Origin: Neopestalotiopsis rosae
Lineage: Eukaryota > Ascomycota > Sordariomycetes > Amphisphaeriales > Sporocadaceae
Reading direction: 5' to 3'
Length of the DNA stretch: 64,000 bases
NCBI GenBank assembly: GCA_023078685.1
Contig: JALGAS010000003.1
Span: 868,001 to 932,000, forward strand
Part shown: one piece after another, positions 58,803-64,000 of the stretch
How positions within the stretch are numbered: the first letter of the stretch is position 1
Layout: every line of letters begins with the position of its first letter
Notes under the pieces: generated by a model
What the model was told of the DNA's origin: nothing
The model's database searches: none
The model's input: the letters and a program-made list of their open reading frames with translations, nothing else
Translations under genes and position numbers: made by a program

Positions 58803-60196
58803 TTACTGAATATCTTCGCCGCAGGCAAGACACTTTAGTGATTCTTGCCATGAGCTTTCACTGCCAGGAACATTGCGCAAGTCGGTGATTTCAATAATGG
58901 GTGCGCCTTCCGGATCATCAAACACGACAGCAGTAAAACCAAAGGGCTCTCCTGTCTCGGGATTGAGGAGGTTTTTCGATCGGCCACGATGTTTCTTGGC
59001 AGGGTTCGGTATAGTGATGATGTCGCTTTTCTGTTTTGAACGTTTGGTGGTGGACTGAGGATCAACCGTCGCATTCTCCTTTTCCATCTTCACGTCAATG
59101 GATGCCTGCACGGTCGAAGCAGCCCCGATCTCGTCAGGGCTGAGCAGCCGTCTGGGTTCGTCGGCACCTGCCTCTCTCTTGATCGCACCAGTAGACGCAT
59201 TATGTGGCTTATCGGTTCCAAGTCGCTGCCAAGTGTCCATGAGAGTCTTGTGAGCAAGACAATCGGCGTGAAGCCAAACGCCACATTTCTTGTTGCTGCA
59301 ATTGATGAGAAGCTTGTCGGGGTTTTCTGGCTGTTTGCAAATGCAGCGTTCAATGAGAGACGAAAGCTCCATGGTGCGAACGTCGAGCGCCTGCCGCCAG
59401 TAGAGCGCGGGTTGAACTTCGTCCTCGTTCCCCTCGTCCCACTGCTGCACTGTCGCGGGCGCAGTCACACTAACAACATTGATTATGTCCACTTAAAAGC
59501 CCACGTCAGCATTAATCCAAGAATGGAATCGGCATCATTTCAACGTACTGTGATTGGAAGCAATGAGTTCATGCTGTCCATGATATGGCTGTCTGCCCTT
59601 GACAAGCTTGCCGTTATATCGTGAGCGTTCTGGAAGCTCGTCTGGCCAATACATCCAGTAGACGCGAGCGTACACATGGTGCTCATCTTTTGCCCTGATC
59701 TCGAGGATGCGTGCCACCCATTCCTCTTGTGACTTGTCCACATTCTTGAGGTATTCGCCGGGGGCGCGCGGTTGATCAATCGTGGATCTATTTGCGATAA
59801 AGATGAAACCCTCGGCAAAGTATTTGACTCCATTGACTATTGATATGAGTGTCAGCATACCGGGGCATTACAGAGAAATGAGAAGCGGGATTGTCACATA
59901 CGAACAAAGCTGTTGTATCTCGTCATGTCGGTCCATTCCTTGGAGGGAGACACTCTATAATGACGGTCCATGTTGTTTCCGGGGTCCTTTAAGAACTTTC
60001 CATGCGGCGCAAACGGCGATGGTTGAAAGCCCACCTTGGCAACTGGCGCTGGGGAGTCGGAGTCGACGCGCCTGCGTTTCTTGGCTTTGTTGTCTTTATC
60101 TTTGGTGCTCGGGTTTGGGTACTCGATCGTAAAGGTGCAGTCGGCCTCGACCTCCTTGTCCAGCTCGGGCCTGGCCCGTTTGCGCGCCGCAGCCAT
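58803..60196 (-). CDS. BAH-PHD chromatin protein (candidate EPR-1-type reader)
   Basis: Three exons (60196-59902, 59836-59549, 59491-58803) sum to 1272 nt, 423 aa. The N-terminus is basic with nuclear-signal-like KAKKRRRVDS. A BAH domain spans about residues 90-215: NGVKYFAEGFIFIANRS, EEWVARILEIRAKDEHHVYA, RVYWMYWPDELPER, ELIASNHMDIINVVSV. It is followed by a PHD finger, RCICKQPENPDKLLINCSNK with KCGVWLHADCL. A conserved C-terminal tail ends with CLACGEDIQ. In Neurospora a BAH-PHD protein, EPR-1, binds H3K27me3 and mediates Polycomb-type silencing; this gene has the same order of domains. Whether it is the orthologue needs phylogeny. It is transcribed from a GC-rich promoter with repeated CGCGATTG elements. 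Confidence 0.87.
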
Positions 60197-61147
60197 GATT
60201 CTGGATTTTTTGTTCAGAGGGAATCTAACTCGGTCGCGTGGATTTGGGTCCGAGATGGAGGTGCTGGAATGCGCGGTGCTTTTAAAGTGCGGTGCACACA
60301 CGATCGACGGCTTTGGTGTTTCGTGTTAGCTCAGAAGCATGTTATTTTTCCAAGCAAACGCGGTCGCGAGCGTTGATAGGGCGCGATTGACGTCGCAAAA
60401 AGCTCGGTACCGTGAGCGCGGGAGACTGAGCAACTGCAAGCCGCAAAAATCAGGGCGCGATTGCGTTGCTCAGCAATCGCGATAGCTGACTTGTAGTGTT
60501 TGTGCAGTTTTTGCGCACATTTGGTTGTTGACGAGATTCCCGGGCCTCCCTGGGCTGCGTGCGTGCAGACCAATTCCTAATCTGAGCGCGCGTATGTACC
60601 GAACCCGCTAGAAATTTAGTGGCGGGGAGTTATTGCCCCTCGAAGCGAACCACTGATGCGGTCGGTAACGCCAAAATGCCAGGGATTGATCCAGGGCCCT
60701 GGGCATCAGACCAGCCAGACATGCACCGTGCCTGTGAGCTGCCTGAGCTGCTTGTTATTTTTTTTTTTATTACTAGTCGATATCCGGACGTGGCAAGCGC
60801 GGCGTTTATGTGGTTCATGTAGGCTAGAGGTTGGCAACCCATTCAGATTATGTGCATACAGTATGTTGGATTTTGACTGGAATTCTGATGATTCCCAAAA
60901 TAGATCAATCGATTTTAATGGATTCGCAAATTCCTCCAGACCCTGCCTGCATCGGCTGTTGGGCCTTTCTTTTGATAATCCTCGCATATTGTCTCTCTTG
61001 GCCACGTTGCAAATTATTTAAGATTACGCGTCTGTAATATTTATCGCGGTCATTATGGGGCAAGTTGCAACGGTATATTAATACAGATACCTACATAGAG
61101 AACCAACATCATTGAGTCTCTGCAAATCAGACAGTCCCCTCCTTTGA
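60197..61147. other. BAH-PHD promoter and 3' region of atg22
   Basis: No gene. The part 60360-60490 contains GCGCGATTG twice and a perfect 9-bp inverted repeat (arms 60456-60464 and 60473-60481). A 12-nt poly-T lies near 60757. Confidence 0.55.
60456..60481. repeat. 9-bp inverted repeat in the BAH-PHD promoter
   Basis: CGCGATTGC at 60456-60464 and its reverse complement GCAATCGCG at 60473-60481 flank an 8-base loop. The left arm is part of AGGGCGCGATTG, which also occurs at about 60378-60389. It could be a binding site for a dimeric factor. Confidence 0.6.
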
Positions 61148-63331
61148 TCACCTGTTGTTTTCATCTCTCTCATACTCAGCGAGCATTCCGCGGCGCTCAT
61201 CTGAAGTATGAGCATCCTCGGTCGAGAGGTCTGCCTGACTTTTGTATCCCTTGATCACTGCAGCAAGCTTTTCGCCCTCTTGCTTTCCGCGTTCTACATT
61301 GACAAAGTAGATAAGAGGTGCAGGCAGGCCAACAAGTGCTGCCAGGAACCAGAAAGCAGGGCGGATTTCTCCAGATGCGTCAATAATGGCACCAACAATG
61401 GCTGGCCCAAAGACGCTTGATCCCTTATCAGTAATCGCATACAGTGCATAGAAGGCGGCCTCAGACCCAGCCGGGATGAGCTCTCCATATAGAGAACGGC
61501 AGTATGAACTGAGACCACCAAGGACCAAGCCGTAGACCGCAGCAAGCGGATACATCTCCCAAGGCTGCTGTAAACCGATCACTCCCCATTTCTGCACAAA
61601 AGGCAAATAACCTAGTAGTCCGTACAGAGGTATAACTTCAAACAACGCTATACAAGCAAGAATGGTCTTGTGAGGCTGAAGCTTCAGCTTCCTCGAAACG
61701 AATGACCAACTGAACGCGCCGATGACGCCTGTCGTTGTAGAGATGACGTTGATGAGTCCCAGAGCCCATGGCTTCATGCCGAGCGTCGTCTTGGCAAATA
61801 GAATGGCAGTTGACGATGTGGTCGCAATGGCATCCGAGAGCAAGAACCATCCGGCAAGGAAAAGGACAATATCCACCAAGCGCCGAGCCAACTTGATTGT
61901 TCGAAATAGATTCTTCCACGCGTATAAAGTATACGACAGCCACAGCCAGCGGCCCTTGGTCTGCAAGTCCGGCAGAGGTGGCCCTGGTCTCGGGCGAAGC
62001 CACATGGCGGCAGGAATGGTGAAGAGAGTCCACCATGCACCAACAAACAATAGCACCACCCTTTGCGACCAAGTCGAACTCTTCATGGCTATCAAAATCA
62101 TGATGGCCACGCACTGGACAAACAAGGCGGCACCGTAGCCAATGCCAATTCCCTTGGATGAGATCTCTGTAGACAGTTGGAGCTCAAGTGAAGTTAGTTC
62201 TGACTTGGTGGAGGTGCGAGTTAGCTGGTGAAACTCCGAGCTGTTATCATCTGTAGGAAGCTGAACTGAATCTCCGTGGTCCAATGGCCGTCCCTCGTCC
62301 ACCGAATGATCTTCGTGGTGCGACTCTGAACCCGTTTCGTCGTGAAGTATTCCCTCTGCATATTGAACCCTCGGATGGTGTCGAACCAGAAGCGGAAGAA
62401 ACGAATTGAGGAGGACAAACGAAGCACCAAAGGACGTGTTCGATATAATTGCCAACAGAGCTCCGAGCACGTACACCTGCTTGGAGATGAATATGTACAG
62501 CATCACACAGATGCCTCCTGTCCAGCCAAAGGTCAGAAGTAGTCGCTTCCTGTAGTTGCCGTGATCGGCAGCGCAGCTGATGCTGACGACCAATATCGCT
62601 TGTAGTAGAACACTGATGGAGAATGTGTACATAGCAAAGCTCGCCGTGTTGATCTCTATTCCCAGGATTTCCACGATGCATTGCCCATCGCCAGCCTTCC
62701 CTTTCTTAGCAGAGCTGTCGCCGCAGGGCGTTTGTCGGTCGGACAGGAGGACGCCATTTTCTCTGGCAAGACTTTCGAGGAGGATGGGGATGAATGATGC
62801 TGTTGTTGTGTTGGTCAGCAGTATTCCGACACATTGGGGGAAGCTTTCGAAGCTGGAGCTGGAGCTTGCACGGCGCGCGCAAACTGCGAGTAGTAGCTTC
62901 GGTTGGAAGAAAGAAACCGCACCGCAATGCGACGCGATATGAATCGGGTTTCAAACTTACAGATAGCTGCATTATAATCACATTAGCGAAAAGAATGGCA
63001 AGTAAAGTTGGGAAGAGATAAGGAACTCACCGCATATCACGTAAACTTCAGCGGCGAACCCGTAAACATAGAAGCCATTAAGCTCCTTCCTGCTCGTGGG
63101 GCGGGTGTCTTCTCCCGGATAGGCACCGGACGACCGCCCGTCTTCGTCGATACTCGCGCGTGGGGTCATGCTACCGTTGCTTGAGTAAGAGTCGTCCGTT
63201 GAGGAGAACTCATCGTCGGCCTCAAAGGATGAGGTGTGCGAGCGATACGAGTGTTTGGACACGGTGCTTTGAATGGACAACAAGTGATTGAGCGGCGGTC
63301 GCCTTAGGTGGTCATCATTCCGCGGTACCAT
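61148..63331 (-). CDS. Vacuolar amino-acid effluxer Atg22 (autophagy-related MFS protein)
   Basis: Three exons (63331-63031, 62966-62961, 62799-61148) sum to 1959 nt, 652 aa. Atg22 exports amino acids from the vacuole after autophagic breakdown. The N-terminal 75 residues are hydrophilic and Ser-rich, then comes [20 protein letters not shown] and [16 protein letters not shown], the Atg22 signature around TM1. Further blocks are [106 protein letters not shown] (here CRSLYGEL) and [20 protein letters not shown]. About 11-12 helices are visible with an acidic loop after TM4. The CAIS junction requires a 6-nt second exon, CTATCT. Confidence 0.9.
62961..62966 (-). other. 6-nt microexon of atg22
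   Basis: Read on the minus strand: ...aatgcag|CTATCT|gtaagt.... Its inclusion restores both the reading frame and the conserved ICAISSFIP sequence; the flanking introns are 64 and 161 nt. Confidence 0.75.
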
Positions 63332-64000
63332 GGTTGGTAGGTACTGTAGCACCACCTCCCAGTAAGCTCCAACGTTGGGTTGGGTGCAGCCGGGGCCTCT
63401 CTGCGCTCTATGGCTCTCTCGGGTGATCTCCAGTAGCGCTGTTTAGTGGCTGGACGCCCAGAGTCTCAATCAATTGCTTGGGGTCTTGGGCGGCTTGATG
63501 CACCTCCAACCTTGAAAGTGTGCCGCACGGCTCAAATTCCGTTTGGGTGTCGCCAATGAAGCTTTTTCCTGTTTGACACGCAAATTAAAGGGAGAAAATC
63601 CTCCAATGTCTGTCGACAAATTTTTCTCAGAGACAAGAAAAAAAAGATACAGCAGCCCTTCATGTGCTGGGCCGCCTGCATCAGTCCATTTTCCACGCGA
63701 TATTCAGGTTTCAACCAAAGCAAGGGACCTATCCACCGGGGATTTTCGGCAGTTCGTTGCTTAAAAGGAGCCCGGACCTCTCCTTGAACTGATTGCACAG
63801 TCACTGGGTCTGATTTCTGGGGATTGAGTCCAGTATGACGAACTTCTGGGCAGCTTTACAGAAAGAATGGGTTTCTGGTCTGTCTGTATAACTGGGCACG
63901 TATATCGGGGAAAAGGTTGATTGGTTCCAACTATCAAAAATATGTCGAGGTGAAGAAGAAGAACATGTGTGTGAAAATACAGCAAACAATCGTCGTGGGA
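63332..64000. other. Upstream region of atg22
   Basis: Presumed promoter and leader; no gene is supported in the remaining 669 bp. Confidence 0.5.

Overview
The window is nuclear DNA of a filamentous ascomycete (Pezizomycotina; Sordariomycetes such as Hypocreales is my inference). The evidence is compact genes with 45-90 nt introns (GT...AG, CTNAY-like branch sites), short intergenic spaces, and typical fungal families: HET and DUF7580, Zn2Cys6 and C2H2 regulators, Dal5-type permeases, rhodopsin-like membrane proteins, a tannase/feruloyl esterase, a CYP504-like P450 and Atg22. I find no bacterial operon, CRISPR array or intact transposon. I support 23 protein genes, one broken HET gene and one tRNA. 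For most spliced genes I rebuilt the introns by hand and checked that exon lengths sum to a whole number of codons.

Layout. 1.4-20.6 kb: an SDR, a Dal5-type MFS permease, a C2H2 regulator, a quinone reductase, a phenol-hydroxylase-like flavoprotein, a single-pass cell-surface protein, a secreted tannase/feruloyl esterase and a second Dal5-type permease. This looks like a loose catabolic neighbourhood for plant aromatics: ester hydrolysis outside, uptake, ring hydroxylation, quinone reduction. The flavoprotein promoter holds five CreA-type SYGGRG sites within 85 bp. 20.6-31 kb: a HerA/FtsK-like P-loop ATPase, a small secreted protein, an intron-containing tRNA-Ala(AGC) and a HET-DUF7580 gene broken by a frameshift and an in-frame stop. 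31-37.3 kb: a rhodopsin-like membrane protein, a secreted type-B carboxylesterase and a trans-enoyl-reductase-like MDR protein. 38.9-49.9 kb: a nuclear-type protein (C2H2-like motif, DUF3716 zinc motif, C-terminal cupin-like segment), a pseudo-phosphotransferase with six 12-residue Q-centred repeats, an SMT-like methyltransferase and a multi-pass membrane protein.

50.4-58.4 kb: a Zn2Cys6 regulator, an Old Yellow Enzyme with altered active-site positions, an NtaA/DszA-type flavin monooxygenase and a divergently transcribed CYP504-like P450. These four form a plausible co-regulated oxidative cluster. 58.8-63.3 kb: a BAH-PHD chromatin protein (candidate EPR-1-type H3K27me3 reader) and an Atg22 vacuolar effluxer with an apparent 6-nt microexon.

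The most interesting items are the 12-residue repeat array with TQT motifs fused to a kinase fold lacking its catalytic Asp residues, the divergent Old Yellow Enzyme beside its putative regulator, the HerA-like ATPase in a nuclear genome, the 6-nt exon, and the BAH-PHD protein. All functions are inferred from sequence alone; no search was run.
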